Shown here: positions 34,801 through 47,282 of the stretch, one piece after another
Layout of the letters: each line of letters begins with the position of its first letter
Numbering within the stretch: the stretch's first letter is position 1
Assembly (NCBI GenBank): GCA_963585895.1
Contig: OY757934.1
Span: 33,839,268-33,903,267 of the forward strand
Length of the DNA stretch: 64,000 bases
Origin: Sepioteuthis lessoniana
Lineage: Eukaryota > Mollusca > Cephalopoda > Myopsida > Loliginidae
Reading direction: 5' to 3'
Notes under the pieces: model-generated
What the model was told of the DNA's origin: nothing
Seen by the model: only the letters and a program-made list of their open reading frames with translations
Database searches by the model: none
Made by a program: the position numbers and the translations under genes

Positions 34801-35716
34801 GTTTAATTTTTGAAATGATTGAGAAATACATCTTGAAATAAACCTGTAGTAAATAGGTGTCTATCTGCCTCTCCCTCAGGGCAGAATGAAACACAGGGTC
34901 AGGTTTAAAGTGAGGACCCACATATGTACTTGTGGGTTGGGATGAAAATTGCTCATTTCCCTTTGGGACACACCTTAGGCATCAGAGGTCAACCCTATGT
35001 CTCTGGGGCAGTAGGAAAATGCAGTCTCATCATATACTTTGCGTATAAACTATATATGAATCATATATTTATACACCCAGCAACTAACGACTGAAAATCT
35101 GGCACAAATATAGACTAAATTCAAATTTTATTAGATTAGAAATGAGAAACATTTTTCAAAAGAATATTTTGTAGAATGTTGCATTATGTTATTAAATGGA
35201 ATTACAATTGTCTTGTCTATCATGCAAAAATAATCATTTTATATTTATAAATTTTAACATTTTGATATAAACTTGTATATTGGATACAAAAAATTCTTGT
35301 ATTTTAAAGTTTAAAAAGATATAAAGATATAAGCCGAATGCCTTAATGAAAATGTGAATTTATATCAGCCTTTTTAACAGAAATATCATGTTTAATTATG
35401 AAAACTCATTATTCATATTTATTCTTTCTGATGATGTGGAAGTATTTATTTCCAGTAATATTTGACAAATTATGTTTTTTACAGGGCCATACCATAGGGC
35501 TGGGTTTCCTTTTTGTTTTTATATAGAAACAAAATAATTAAAAAAGTTATTTGTGATCATTTAAAAAAATTATATTTTATTTTTTACATGAACATTCTTT
35601 TTCAAATGCTGACTGATTAGGTGGAATAGTTTGATTCAAGATTTATTTGTTCATTTGCATAGATTTTATTATTTACATGTTTTGTCTTCATTTTGATTGT
35701 TATATTCACAATGTTT
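31846..35716 (+). other. Probable crb 3' UTR and flanking AT-rich DNA
   Basis: No other gene and no recognisable mobile element is seen in this stretch, which is unusual for the window. AATAAA hexamers occur soon after the stop (31930, 31958) and repeatedly downstream, so the cleavage site cannot be chosen from sequence. Open frames at 32002-32313 and 33406-33657 (+) look like chance frames. Confidence 0.45.
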
Positions 35717-35962
35717 TGGTTTGGTTTGGTTTCTTTGTTTAATGGCATATCAACCTTTGTAGGTTATTTAATGCCAACATTATTCTCCTAGAATAACAGC
35801 AGTGATACTATTTAACCCATAGCTGGGAGGATAAGGAGGTTCATACCTTTCCCAAGGGTATTTGTCCAAAAGTTAACGTAATAGCGCGACTGGAGTACGA
35901 ACTCGCTTACTACGATTCCGCAGTCCATCGCTTTAACAATTACACCACGAGGACACCCCACA
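35717..35962 (-). repeat. S2 SINE (minus, full length)
   Basis: On + it starts with GGTTT repeats and GTTTAATGGCATATCAACC and ends CGTGGTGTAATT reversed (ATTACACCACGAGGACACCC). Head, central block and tail are all present. Confidence 0.9.
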
Positions 35963-36397
35963 ATGTTTTGGTTGCCATATCTTCTGGCCTTATTCCAGTC
36001 TTGTCATAATTGGTAACCTTTAGGAAAAGTCAAACTGAACTCTTTATCCAATCCCCACAGGGCAGTTAGACTGTTCTCGTTTTAATGTTGTTGCCTTCTG
36101 TTAATTAACCTCTTTCCACTGATTGAATTCATGACTAAAACCAGATGATCTTAACCATCTTAGAAATCCTTTGACTACTACAAAAGATACCTGAAGACAG
36201 TCAGGGTACTACTATCTGTCAAAATGTTGTAATTATAACAGTCAAAATAAGGTCTATAGTTCAGATCATATCGATAATATAAATAGTATTTTTGTGTCAG
36301 AAATTTAGACAGATACAACATAAATGTTAGATTGAAAGAACATTGTTTAAATTACTTGCTATCATTTGTACTACTGTTTTTAGTTTAAGTGACACTT

Positions 36398-36641
36398 TAA
36401 AGTAAAAGTAAAGTTGATGACTGTAATCAGTGGTGACTGAAGGCACCCTTTTCATTAGCTACTACACCAAGGTGTAGGGGAGGGTGCCTCTCCATTCCCT
36501 GGATGGCTCCACTTTACTCTTGATCCTCACCTTATAATTCTGAGTGTTAAGCAAGGTGGCATTAAGTACCATTTTTTGAGTCTTTGGTATGACTCGACCT
36601 GGGATTGAACCCCAGTCTCCCAGACCATTGGCAAATGCTCT
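36398..36641 (-). repeat. S1 SINE (minus)
   Basis: Same layout as at 5238-5514: body from GTAAAAGTAAAGTTGATGAC to TAAGTACCATTTTTTGAG, then the reversed B-box (ACCTGGGATTGAACCCCAG) and part of the A-box (CCATTGGCAAATGCTCT). Confidence 0.85.
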
Positions 36642-37388
36642 CATTTTAAAAATGAACTCTAATTATTTGAAGCACTTGGATCACAGTTGGTTTATGAGTG
36701 CAAAATGATTTCTAAGTATTGAAGATGAGTTGGTTAGTATTATATCAATTAAGTTATTAGTGCTGGATACATATAATCCTGAAAATCCTTTGTAGATATC
36801 CTTACATCTTCAAATAACATATTTTCAATGTTTCAGCATTGTTATTGCTCAGATTGTTTGTCTTAAATAAATGATAATACTATATAATTATTTTTCATCT
36901 CCAAGTTAAAAGGCTACCTCTAATCCAAGTTAATTAAATATCAATAATTATAAAATCAAATTGTCTTACTTGAGTAAGACAATTCAATTTTTTTCTTTAA
37001 AGTTTGGAAATTTAATTTCTGTACAATAATGACTTGCAGCAATATGGCTTCCAAAATATTGTTGATGTACTTTGGAATAGATTTTATCAGATGAAACATT
37101 GTCAAGTATTGTTAACTAGCATACTATCTGACAAAAATGGCATTCTTTATAGATGGATCAGTACCTCTAATTAAGGTCAGTGTCGTATTTGGGTACTCTC
37201 TCTGGAATGAAAGTGTTGCATCCTGCCCAGGAAGACTAGTGTAGTATCTGAACACTTTGCCAAACTTATTTCAAAGTTAATTTTACCAATGCTGTTCAAG
37301 TAGCAGCAGAATACTTGTGTTGTAGTTAATATATCACTTGGCTACTTACCAAGTCACAGATGTCTAAATCAATGCTGAATTCACTTGC

Positions 37389-37425
<37 letters not shown>

Positions 37426-39060
37426 CAGAAGTTAGGGAGTGGGGAAACAAACTGGCAGACAGAAAATGTCATCAATATTTATTACTGTGTAGGATTTCTT
37501 TTTTTTTTTTTTTTCAATTTAAAAAAAAAACAAACTAATATTCATTTTCATTAAGTTTCAGTTTAATGAACAAATGTATTTTCATTGTAAACTGCATTTT
37601 TCTCATAAGTTTGGTCTGCTTTGTTTGAATATGACATTCATTTCTTTCAGAAATTTTTTTCATTTTTGAAAAAATGAAGTTTTAAATTGGAAGCAGGTTG
37701 CTCTAAAGTTATGGTTTAATTTACAATGTATAATGATAAACTGGACACTGTATTTATTGCAGTGAATATTTGATGTACAATGTAAATTCAATGCTGATTT
37801 TGCATCTATCTTTATGGAAATATATACATAATTCTAATGTATGGAAACCCCAAAGATGTTTCCCATTTTTTTCTTGACACAGTGACAAAAACAATAAAAT
37901 ACGATGCCCCATATTGCTAATTTTTATGTATCTTTTTTTGAGACTCAAATATTTATAACCTTTGGGAAATCATTCAAGATAATAAATAACCTGGGATTAG
38001 AAGACTGAATTTCTTGTCACAGTTTTTTTTCTTTTTAGACTCCTGTATTTTGAGATTATGTACATTATGAACTACCAAAATAAATTTAAGCATTATATTT
38101 ACATTGTAAATAGAGACTCTTTCCTAAAAACAAAATTCATTTCTGAAAGAAATGAACTTAGTCATATTTTGATCAAAATAATAAAAAAACTCATTGTTTA
38201 ATGAAAATTCATTGGTTCACAAAAATAAATCTTAAATTTTACTTCAATTTCAGTTGCTTTTTAATACAACTTGTTTGGCTATCTTTCTATGACTTTTTAT
38301 TAATTGTAGAGATGCAAAAAAAAAAAAGGATAATGGTCTGAAAAGTTTTGATAAATCGCAATGGAAGTTGAAATGAAGAAATGTACTGACAAGGCATCAT
38401 TTTATAATAAAGATTCAAGATAATATTGCTACTGATACTACTAGCATTTGCAAACATTAAAAGAGGAAAATAAATCTGGAATAAAGAATAAGATATATAA
38501 GTAGATTTGAGCTTCTGTAGCCAGTCATTTTTGTAGCCTTATTAGTAAGGCAGGTATTGTGCTAAGGCTCTTTCCACTACACCCCCCCCCCCAAAACAGT
38601 GTAGATTTCAAACTTGCCATTGAATGATGATATGAAAAGTTTGTGCTAAAAAACATTTGAAATTAATCTATGAAAATTTATAAGTTGGGCTTATGGCATT
38701 TGTTCACCAGTTTCAGTGAATGTTATTTAGGTATTAAATATGAATAAGATATAAAGATTACAAGAAAGTAGTCCATTGAATATTTTGGGGAGTATTAAAT
38801 ATGGAGAAAATATAGAGTTTATAAGAAGGTAGATAACAGAATATTTAGCAGGCGGGGTTAAATATGGATAAAATATGGAGATTATAAGAAAGTGGTCAAT
38901 AGAATATTTTGGGAAGGTATCAAATATTAATGAAATATGGAGTTTATAAGAAAGTAATCAATAGAATATTTTTTTTCATTGACTATACATTAGGAGATGC
39001 ATATGGGTTAATAGTTATTGTTGTACCTTGAATAAGGCTGTTTGCATTTTACTTCATACT
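36642..39060. other. AT-rich DNA, nothing recognised
   Basis: Contains a small perfect hairpin near 36961-36986 (ATTGTCTTACTTGAGTAAGA, then CAAT) and an AT microsatellite at 37396-37424. Short runs of similar sequence at 38750-38965 (GGAGATTATAAGAAAGT.., AATAGAATATTTTGGG) recur about every 65 bp, suggesting a degenerate tandem repeat. Confidence 0.5.
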
Positions 39061-39500
39061 AATGTCCTTGAGAAAGGTATGAATCCTTCCGTTCTCCCCA
39101 CTCCCCAGATGTGGGTAAATAGTAGGGGCAGATTTGGCTTTTTAGTCTTGGTGCAACAACCAGTCTAGATGGAAAACCTGTCATGCTCTGCTTAAAAACC
39201 GATCTTGTCACACCCTGTCTATGGTGGAGGGGTTGGGTGGTGGTTGTCCATCTGATCCGATGATGACGTTTGTGTTCTACAACTCATTTATGAACACGGA
39301 GGTGGCTCCGCAGCCCCAGCCCAGAGGCACAGAGTCTTGAACAGTAGAAGTCAGTTGTTGTGATCACTGCCAAGGCTGCTTTGCGGTGTCTCTCTCTGGC
39401 TGCAGTGAGTTTTGGGCATTGAGCCTCTTCAAAGTTGGCAGCAGCTCTGTGAACCGAGCCTTGCCATTTTGGTCTGTCTATGGTGGAGGGGTTGGGTAAA
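39061..39500 (+). repeat. S3 SINE (head missing) split by a LINE insertion
   Basis: CCTTGAGAAAGGTATGAATCC and GTGGGTAAATAGTAGGG match the S3 centre, and GGAGGGGTTGGGT its tail. A LINE fragment interrupts it near the 3' end, with CTGTCTATGG...GGTTGGGT duplicated on both sides (39215-39238 and 39474-39497). Confidence 0.75.
39239..39473 (-). mobile_element. 5'-truncated LINE 3' end with C-terminal zinc finger
   Basis: The minus-strand frame has WQGSVHRAAANFEEAQ, an Arg-rich stretch (AARERHRKAA) and FYCSRLCASGLGLRSHLRVH, a Cys2His2-type finger. I recall this arrangement at the C-terminus of several LINE proteins in molluscs and vertebrates. The insert is flanked by a 24-bp direct repeat, as expected for target-primed reverse transcription. 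Only the last 70 or so codons and a short 3' UTR were inserted. Confidence 0.7.
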
Positions 39501-39984
39501 TACATATTAAAGTGTACATTGAGTCAAAGAGATTTAAAGATGCTTCTGTGTAGTGATTGGAAAGATTTGAAATATAGTTTAGAATCTGTTATTTTTAGAT
39601 GTTATTTTTCATTAAGGAATACTTATAGTGATATGAAACATTTTGTACAATTTTGTTTTCCCTACGGCTAGAAGTGTAATATATGTCCAATAAAAATTTT
39701 TTTGGAAATAATTATTCAATTTTGACTTCAAGATATTAAGATATCTGAAAGATGGGGAAACTGTGAATGGATTGGTAATTTATAATGACAAATGTAATCA
39801 TCTTCTTGATTGTCAGATTTTTACTTACTTTGTTTTTGTACTTTTTTTTAAAGAACTGAACTTTTTGAAAGTTCAAATGAATTTAACAATCATGTACATT
39901 ATTTTTCCACTGAGTTTGGAGAATTGATCAGTTTTTTTTTGTCATCTTTTGAAGACTGAGAATGAAAAACCTATGATAGAATTT

Positions 39985-40169
39985 GGGTACACATTGACCA
40001 GGTTGATTGCATTTCACAAAGGTATGGGAAAAGTATGACTCCTCCTCTTCTTCCCCCAGCTATGGGTAAATAGTTGGGCAAACTGTGTTCTTTACCTTTG
40101 GTTAGGCAACCAGTCTAAGAGAAGGAAAACTCTGAATTCAGACCTGTTAAACTCTGTTTCAAAATTGAC
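39985..40169 (+). repeat. S3 SINE, partial, fused to the next copy
   Basis: Carries GACCAGGTTGATTGCATTTC and the later S3 blocks up to AAAATTGACCTT. There it joins directly to the head of the following full S3 copy, without its own tail. Confidence 0.75.
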
Positions 40170-40442
40170 CTTGTGGTGTAATGGTTATCGTCATGGACAC
40201 AGCGACACGAGTTCAAATCCTGGACGAGACTGATTGCATTTCACATAGCACTGATACCCTTGGGAAAGGTATGAATCCAATTATTCTCCCTCCACCTATG
40301 GGTAAATAGTAGGGCCTTCTTCAGTCTTGGTGAGGCAACTAGTCTAGGAGAAGGAAAACTCTGAATTCAGACCTGTTAAACTCTGTTTCAAAATTGACCT
40401 TGTGTCACATCCTGCTCGTGCTGAGGGGTTGGTAAATACATA
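40170..40442 (+). repeat. S3 SINE (full length)
   Basis: tRNA-like head GTGGTGTAATGGTTATCG with B-box GAGTTCAAATCC, central CCCTTGGGAAAGGTATGAA, an S3-specific block (GAGGCAACTAGTCTAGGAGA) and tail GAGGGGTTGGTAAATACAT with a CATA run. Confidence 0.88.
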
Positions 40443-43400
40443 CATACATTGACTTTTGTGTTAAATAGTAAGAATTCATGGCTGCTAATTGCTGTGAATG
40501 TGAATCGCTCATAGAAAAAAAGAAAGAAACAGTTAAAAATATCAAACCTCACAGCCATTACATGTGATTTTACTTGGACTAATTTCTTTATCTTGGTTGT
40601 TTTTTTGTTTTTTTTTTCAACATTTAGCAGATTCCTGGAAAATGTAATCATGCCATTGACAGGTAAGTCTGCATCTTAGCTAAAGAACTTTGATTAATGA
40701 CTCTCTCATTCAATGTTCCAAGATGGTGAGCTTCAATGAGCCTGTTTGTCAAAGTCTCTACAAATGATAAAATATGGTCAAAAGAGCTGGCTTCACTAGG
40801 GAAATGTGAAAGGGGTTTGGTTAAAAACTGTTAACCCATCATCTGGAAATACACCAACATTCTGATAGACATCCTAATAGAAATGCCAACAGTTCTGTGT
40901 ACAAATAATATACTTCTAATTAGGTTTTGAAATCTCTCAATAAGCAGAAGGTATGACATGTGAGTCATTCTTGTCCTCTGTAATGGTAAGCATGTGCTTG
41001 AAGTACTTTGAGGAAATGATTTTCCTTATTGCATCATTGAAGCCATCCACATCTTCATATTCTGGTTTCAACAGGGAAATGTGAAAGTGTTATTGGACCA
41101 TGTGAATTGCATATGATTCACAATACAGTTCCTTCCAGGAAAAGAAACAAATGATGGTATTAGTCTACAGAGATGTACTAATAATCTGTTCTGAAGGTTG
41201 TTTGTTAAAGACATTTATATAACACAAACTGAGACATAATGGATGTTGTCTAAGCTATAATTACGGTCAATCATGCAATACAAAAAAAAGATTGTTCACT
41301 ACTTATAACACAGTAAAATGTACCAGCATGAGATAACCAACATAAAGGATGCTTTTAAAAAAAATAACAGCTATGAGCAGATGTGTGAACTTATAAAACT
41401 TGAATACCAGTTAAATGTTAAAGATTTTTGTTGTTGAAGCAAATATCAAGAGATATTTGAACAGTAGCAAAAAAATTTTTTTTAAGTGGATTAGGAATGA
41501 ACTTGACTGCTTGAACACTGATACAAAATCACTTTGGGTTTGTGATGCTTTTCTTTGTCACTTGATTTATAACTCGATTTGCCTCTCTACCTTTGTTATT
41601 ATCATGTATTAATAGATTAATAAGGTATTTGCCTAGACCATTTATGGTTCCTTATCTCTACCTAGAGATTATCAGTTGATCAATTATAGGATCTAACTGA
41701 CTTTTGCCTTATTGAAATGCCACTTAAAAATAAGTGTCATGTCAGATATTTCTAATTCACAAAATCATTTGTTGAAAATTATTTTATTGCTAATTCTTTT
41801 CATTACTGCTTAAATCCTATTTGACTTTTCAAAGGTAAAACTGATTATGATAATTAAGGTGAAAAAATATCACAAATAAATTATGATGAACTCTTAATGT
41901 GGTTAATTGTGCCTTAAAAAATTCAGTATTAAATTATTCTTGAAAATGTACTCTAAATTTATTATTCCTTCATTTTATTTCTCTGAATTTACAGTATCTT
42001 AGTGTCCTATATGACTTTCTGAAATTTGAAATGTACATTATTAAAAAATGATTACTAAAATATGAACCAAATAAAACTGTATTAAAAGTTCATTATAATA
42101 AATTTGATGGTCAGAAAGTTTTGTCGTAAGATTTGTTTAAATATGCATCTATTTTGAATAATTCATAAAATTACTTCAAGTGCAAAACAATATTATTTAA
42201 AGTATTTATCACTTCTGTGACCAAAATGACTTTGTTTTTTTGTGATCAATTTTTTATAACACCAATAAATTTGTCTTTTATGTAGAACTCTAATGTATTC
42301 TCAGTTGAAAACCTTGGGTACCAACTTTTGTTTTTACTAATATTGTAAATTTAAGTCGGCCCTCTCTTTGCTTTTTTTTATACTTGATTATGAAACCTCT
42401 CCCCCTGCTCTCCCCAAAACAAACCTTTTATGTTGGAATAATGGATAAAATTAAAAGTGAATTTTGTGCAAAAACTTTTCTGAAATACATGGATGTATTC
42501 AGTGCCTCTTTTCTTGGTGAGTGACAAAAGGATACCCCTTTGTAGCCACAAGTTATTGGTTACTTTGTCCAAAACGTTCTTACCTGTATTTCATTTATCT
42601 CTGTAGCAGAGTATTTAAACTGTGACTCATCCTAAGCAGTTCAGTGACCCCTTGATTTCCAGATTTTGTCAAGTTTTTTACAAGCCTTTATCCTTAATGG
42701 AACTCATCATGAGATTGTATCTGGAATCGTACTAATAATGATAAAACCCATGTAGATTATCTGATCGTACATATTGAAATAAAAGAAAAAAATTCTATTG
42801 AATTTGCTTCCTTGACCTGTATTTTACAAGTATAAAATCTATTACAGCAACAATGGCTATATATGTTTTGATTAAAAACAAAAATATATTTTTAATAACC
42901 AAAAGAAATCAATTTAAAAAAGTGCATTTTTCATTTTTGTACTGAATATAAAACTTTCATAAATTTTATATCATATTGTGTAAATATTGGTTAAATAACT
43001 GTCTTTGATTTTAACCATATCATCATTTCAACTTTTTAAATACAATCAGATTTATAAGGTGTAGAAATATTTAAATCTTGCCATATGTGAAAACAGATGT
43101 ATAAAATATACAACTTGATTTTCATATAAGCTGAATGATCTTTTGGTAATATGATGCAAACTTATCTTTAAGTAAATTGTTAGTGGTGGTCATTGATTTC
43201 AAAATATTGTTTTAAAGACAATTTCTTCTAAATATTCCTGTAGAGTTTACTGTATTTTGAGATCTGAATTTGTAATACAAGTGTCTAAAAAGAAGCTTTA
43301 TATGGTGATGACCCAAGACTCACATTCATATTGTCCTTTTCATTTGTCATTAAAAACAAAAACAGTTGTCTGCCATTCTTTTGTTTCTATAATTGTTTGT

Positions 43401-45374
43401 TGCAGAGAAGATCAGTTTTGTAATGGTTAAACTAAAGTTTTCCAAACTTTTTTGCATTGGTGATAAAATTTTTGAAAATAAAGTTTTTTTTAAAACTTTA
43501 CTTAAGTTTTGAAAATCAAGCCAAATATATAATACGAAATTACACATATAAAAAGAAATAATTCAGCAAAAAAAATTTAGTTAATCAATTTATTCAGGGA
43601 TTATTGGTGGAACACTAAAGTGTTTGAAAAGCTTTGGGATGATCTATTGTTAAAAATCTGAAAATGCCTTAAAAGCTGTTAAGATTTTTCCCTTTTTTTT
43701 CTGTATCTCAAGAAATTTTGAGGCGAGTAAAGCAGACTTTTCAGGTGGATTAAAAATGATGTATTTTGTTTTTTGAAATTGTGGATCAAATAAATCAAAT
43801 TTATTTTGTTTGTTGGTAATAGAAGTTGCTAGCCAAGTTTTATATGATTGAAATGATTGTTGGTTAGTTATTTATTTAGATTATTAGTTGAGCAGCAGCT
43901 TAAAATTCCTTGCCAAATGCTTTAATCTTAAAAAAAAAAGAAACATCTTAATTTTAGTCCAATTTGTTTTGGAATCAGGGTGTTGTTAGTTTAATATTAG
44001 TAAGATTACCAAAGCATATTTACTATATGTTCCCTTTAAATCACTCTGTTAGTCTTTGAATTAATTGGACTAAGGTACTTTAGTCATGTTATTATTTGTT
44101 ACAATATGTAGTTGAATATTGGTTGACCTTTGATTTATGATGTAAATCTTATTAATTTATGAAATATTTTTTTTAGCTAAGAGCTGTTCCTATATTTCCT
44201 CTTATATTTGATTTCAATCTAATTTATAGGCTGACATCAAATTAAAAAAAACCTCAACCTATATATATATATATATAATCTTTCTGCTTTGTTTTTTTTT
44301 AATTTTTAGGGGAAAATGTAATCAAGTCAAAATGCTGTTTAAAATATCAATGTCATGAGAATTTAAAAATGTTAAAAAATTTCATATCATCAAATTTTTA
44401 ATCTTAGTGATTAAAACGTCAAAAGAACAGGCAAAAAGATAAATTGAATTTTTATTCAAAACTTTTAAAATATATGGATGTTGATGGGGTGGAAAAAAAT
44501 AAAAAAAATACGGATGAAAATAACAAAGTTTTAATTTTATTTATCTATTTTGCTTAAAAAATTGATTAAATTATGTTTTTCATGTATTCATAAGAAATCC
44601 AAACAAACTGCCTTTTCATGTATATTTTTGTGTGTCCTGTTTTATCTGTTTAAATTTGATACATCAGCTAAGAAAGACCATTGTAATAAAACATTTATTT
44701 GACTACTGACTTTTTAATTAATTCTCTTTGAGAAAGTGAGACCTAGAGGTGTGTGGGGTGGTGGTTGTCATTTACATTTCAGCACCTGGTGACCTGTTTG
44801 GCTTTTCACAGATCATTCAACATAAATAATACGACAATACACACTTTATGAAGTCAATTATATCACTTTATAGAAGATTGGATCAACAAGTCCGTTGACT
44901 GACACAGTTATTTGCTGAATTTAATCTGAAAAATTCACTTTATAATGTTCGATCTATCAGAATAATCAAGAAATGTTGGCTTAAGTGCATTGACAGGGAA
45001 TATTCAGATTGTGTTGAAAAAAAAATGTGTCAAATAAATGTTTTCTTTCGGTTATTTTAAATCTTAGAATGCAGTGTGATTGAATATACCATGTAGTGAA
45101 TTATGATCTGTAGAAATATTAAGGGGAGATAAGTGATAAATCTTATGCTCGAAAGTCAACTTTTATTTGTGTATTTGAGTGTCTTCGGGACTAAGGGAGA
45201 TAACTTGGGTCATATTATTACAGCCCACTTTTTTTTTACACAAAAAGATTTTTTTAAATTTTATTTATAAAACTCAAGAAAGAAAAAAAAAGTCTGTAGT
45301 GTTCACACAGAGATTTTTCTTTTTTCTTTTATTACAACAAATATAGATAATCAAAAAGAATGTTTTGTTGTATT
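40443..45374. other. AT-rich intergenic DNA, nothing recognised
   Basis: No coding similarity is seen on either strand. The only suggestive signal is a possible small exon near 40631-40662, listed as a finding. An AT run lies at 44262-44276. Short open frames (40388-40651 -, 41415-41612 +, 42378-42572 -, 43350-43547 -) look like chance frames. Confidence 0.5.
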
Positions 45375-46440
45375 TTATTCACCAAAACTTGCGGGTGGCT
45401 TTATTATCCGACCAGATTTAATTTTTTTCTTTGTAGTGTCAATGCACATGTTTCATGTGGGACTTGTTTGGTTACAGGGTTTAGTATTTTTGCTTGGTTA
45501 TTTGGTGATGGGTTGGTTTCCACTCTGGATGTAACGATCTCTGGTGGATACCTTATGACTTAAGATCCAAATATTTGCATCCTTGTTGTGCATCCAAATG
45601 CATTGTCTTATTGGGATATCGGGAAAATCTTTTGTATACTGGTCATAGTATGTTTTCTGTTCAGCTTGTCTCTTATAGAAACAGACTGATATTTCTCCTT
45701 TTTGTGTATTGTGGTTAGTACATTTTACTGGGATGTTGAAAACCGATTTTCACTTAAATAGCAGTTCCCCTGGGAATGGGATTGTTTGGTCTATCGGAGT
45801 TCCCGTAGGCACAACAATGCCATATCAATTTGACGGCTGCTCGATTTAGCTTCTTTCATGGCAGATTTCATCGAGTGTAAACAACGTGTTTCAAGTTAAT
45901 TGGACTGTGACTATTTTCGAGATAATGTGCGATGATCAAATTCCCATTCTTTTGTAAACTGCTTAAATACAGCTGAACTATCGATGATCAGCATCCCCGG
46001 AACTCGTTGTTCCTCAAATATTTGCTTAGTCGTATTTATTACTTCCTAGCTAAATAAAGCATTTAACCCCCGCATAAAGTAATAATCAAGTTACCATATA
46101 TTATGACGTCGTCAATTAGTCCTAATGTACCAAGACATTCCCCCAGAAACATATCCATTTTCTACTGAAATAAATCCTGGGACATAACCAGTCCAAAGGG
46201 TATTCTCTAGAAGCAATACCTTCCAAAAAGAGAGTTGAAAGTGGTCAGTAGCTGTGATTCCGAATCGAGTTTGATCGACCAGTATCCATTTTTAGTACCC
46301 AGTTTGGAAAAGTAGTTGACACCAAAGAGTTTGTATGGGAGCTCCTCCATTATGTGAGTCTTATAGTGACATCGCATGATAGCTCTGTTTAGATCCTTGA
46401 TTATTAGTTCAACAGCAGCGTCTGAAACAGTCACGTGACA
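45375..46440 (-). mobile_element. Ty3/gypsy fragment: RT joined to integrase (internal deletion)
   Basis: On the minus strand, 46434-46207 reads as reverse transcriptase (FSKLGTKNGYWSIKLDSES, LLTTFNSLFGRY). It continues to about 46080 with LGLIDDVIIYG, the polymerase DD motif. At about 46040-45800 it switches to an integrase-like stretch (FEEQRVPGMLIIDSSAVF, FTKEWEFDH). The far end carries KSGRIIKPPASF followed by a stop, a typical gypsy C-terminus. RNase H and the zinc-binding domain are missing between RT and integrase, so an internal deletion is present as well as stops. Confidence 0.72.
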
Positions 46441-46477
46441 TTTTTAAACACAAACGCTGATTTATTGATAAAACGCT

Positions 46478-46479
<2 letters not shown>

Positions 46480-46527
<48 letters not shown>
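46480..46527 (+). repeat. (AT)n microsatellite
   Basis: Uninterrupted TA tract next to a SINE tail. Confidence 0.95.
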
Positions 46528-46532
<5 letters not shown>

Positions 46533-46708
46533 AACCCCTCCGTTCGGGTAGGATATGACACAAGATCAATTTTTAAGCGGAGTTTAACAGGTTTGAATTC
46601 AGTTTTCCTTCTCCTAGACTAGTTGCTTCACCAAGGCTGAAGAACCTAGTCTACCCTACTATTTACCCATAACTGGAGGGAGAATAATTGGATTCATACC
46701 TTTCCCTA
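46528..46708 (-). repeat. S3 SINE (minus, head missing)
   Basis: On + it starts TTTACCAACCCCTCCG and runs to ATTCATACCTTTCCC, the reverse of the S3 tail and centre. The tRNA-like head is absent. Confidence 0.85.
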
Positions 46709-46732
46709 TATATATATAGTTTGTGTGTGTAA

Positions 46733-46800
46733 ATAGGATTTGGCATTAAATAACCCATTAGTGTTGATATGCCCTTAAAACAAATAACCAAATCAAACCA
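46733..46800 (+). repeat. S2/R4 tail fragment
   Basis: GGCATTAAATAACCCATTAG, TGTTGATATGCCCTTAAAAC and AACCAAATCAAACCAAA match the common tail only. Confidence 0.8.
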
Positions 46801-47282
46801 AAAGGAAACTTCTTAAATGGTCATTTACTATAAGATATCGAAAATGTTTAACAGATTATATGAAGAACATGTTTGGCTTTAGGGAAATCAAACATGGTAT
46901 CTTGGATTATGAAAGATTACGTTGAAGAAACGAATTCAGCTCAGGAGAGGAAGGAAAATGTATAGATCAGTATCGGTTTAAACTTTGTTGTGCTTATCCG
47001 TATTATTTGCCATAAAGTAAATATTTTGAGATTGTTTATTATGTGACTCAATGTGTGTAAAGATGCAGTAAAAAGTTTAGTTTTTACTTGTCCTCTCGTT
47101 TTTCATTCGTTTAAATTAAAACGTTTAACAATTCCTGTGCAATGTCCCTCTACTTGAAAGAGAAATCCTGAGAATTAAAAATATTCCGTTCATTTGAAAT
47201 AAATATTAATTTCTTTCACGACTGTAAAGGATAGGTTTGACAATTTACAGAGAACTGAATATTAATCATAGATTTCGATATA

